From Pyrrhoderma lamaoense (Eukaryota > Basidiomycota > Agaricomycetes > Hymenochaetales > Hymenochaetaceae): a DNA stretch of 64,000 bases. The position numbers and the translations under genes were made by a program. Below the pieces are notes generated by a model. It was not told the origin of the DNA. It did no database searches and was given only the letters and a program-made list of their open reading frames with translations. Below are positions 63,675-64,000 of this stretch, in pieces (position 1 is the first letter of the stretch; the number at the start of each line of letters is the position of its first letter). The DNA lies in the NCBI GenBank assembly GCA_002794735.1, contig NBAZ01000004.1:1-64000 (forward strand). Reading direction: 5' to 3'.

Positions 63675-64000
63675 ATGCCAGTCAACAAGAGATGTTGCAC
63701 CATTCGCCTCGATGTTATACAACATCTTATCATACAAACCAAGGACTCCAAGCTCTCAAATCCGTTGATAGACTCACTTGAGACACAAACTCGTATTCTG
63801 TCTGCAAAATCAGCTTACGGAATTCTTGAAGCCAGAAAATGTGTTGTGCACCGCATATGCATATGCATCTCCCACTCAAACGGGGCAAAAACCATGTAAT
63901 AGGTGTAGAAGCTCATATAAAATCACAAGGAAGGCTGCTTATGAGCTGTCATAGACACGAAAGCAAGCAATAAGTCGTTTCATTTCCTTTTGCCATGGCC
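63675..64000 (+). other. Possible 5' part of a gene running off the right edge
   Basis: An ATG at 63675 (MPVNKRCCTIRLDVIQ) opens a 74-codon frame. Another frame over 63838-63945 ends with a Cys-Xaa-Xaa-Cys segment (KPCNRCRSS). Neither has a recognisable domain, and splicing cannot be judged at the window edge. This may be the beginning of a gene divergent from the dNTPase. Confidence 0.2.

Overview
The window is eukaryotic nuclear DNA from a filamentous fungus, most likely a basidiomycete (Agaricomycotina-like). The evidence is intron-dense genes with short GT-AG introns (mostly about 45-70 nt), AT-rich composition, close gene packing on both strands, and the gene set: a Pmt1-type mannosyltransferase, fused PurK-PurE ADE2, a basidiomycete-style P450, SAMHD1-type HD phosphohydrolase and SMC3. 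I cannot name a species. I see no tRNA, rRNA, CRISPR array, transposon or virus-derived gene.

Layout: AlkB-type dioxygenase (+), Pmt1 mannosyltransferase (-), CCT2 chaperonin (+), proteasome beta-4 (+), the long ribosome-biogenesis gene URB1 (-, 8.5-15.4 kb), a lineage-specific P-loop NTPase (+), ADE2 (-), an alpha/beta hydrolase (-), a Ser/Thr-rich secreted protein (+), a WD40-like/inositol 5-phosphatase (-), SMC3 (+), a Tna1-like MFS carrier (+), an unknown protein (+), a cytochrome P450 (-), a second small secreted protein (-), TCF25/RQC1 (-), an Mch1-like MFS carrier (+), an intronless PPR-like mitochondrial protein (-), a kelch-like protein (+), an S10 serine carboxypeptidase (+), a Ser/Pro-rich unknown (+), RFC1 (+) and a SAMHD1-like dNTPase (-). 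Most of this is conserved housekeeping: genome maintenance (AlkB, SMC3, RFC1, SAMHD1), protein quality control (CCT2, PRE1, TCF25), ribosome assembly (URB1) and purine synthesis (ADE2). The P450, hydrolase, two secreted proteins, carboxypeptidase, NTPase and unknowns are the variable part. There is no obvious metabolic cluster.

The most striking property is not a gene. At 25 places that I can locate, a well-conserved protein switches frame by exactly one base, always as if one base were missing, and almost always at or beside a mononucleotide run of 2-5 bases. No GT-AG intron repairs these sites. The affected genes include essential ones (CCT2, SMC3, RFC1, URB1, ADE2, PMT). The simplest reading is under-called homopolymers in a long-read assembly, so frames here should be judged by homology and not by open reading frames alone. 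A second recurring signal is the palindrome TGTACATG/TACATGTA, found 17-91 nt downstream of several stop codons, as expected for UGUA-type 3'-end or Puf-binding elements.
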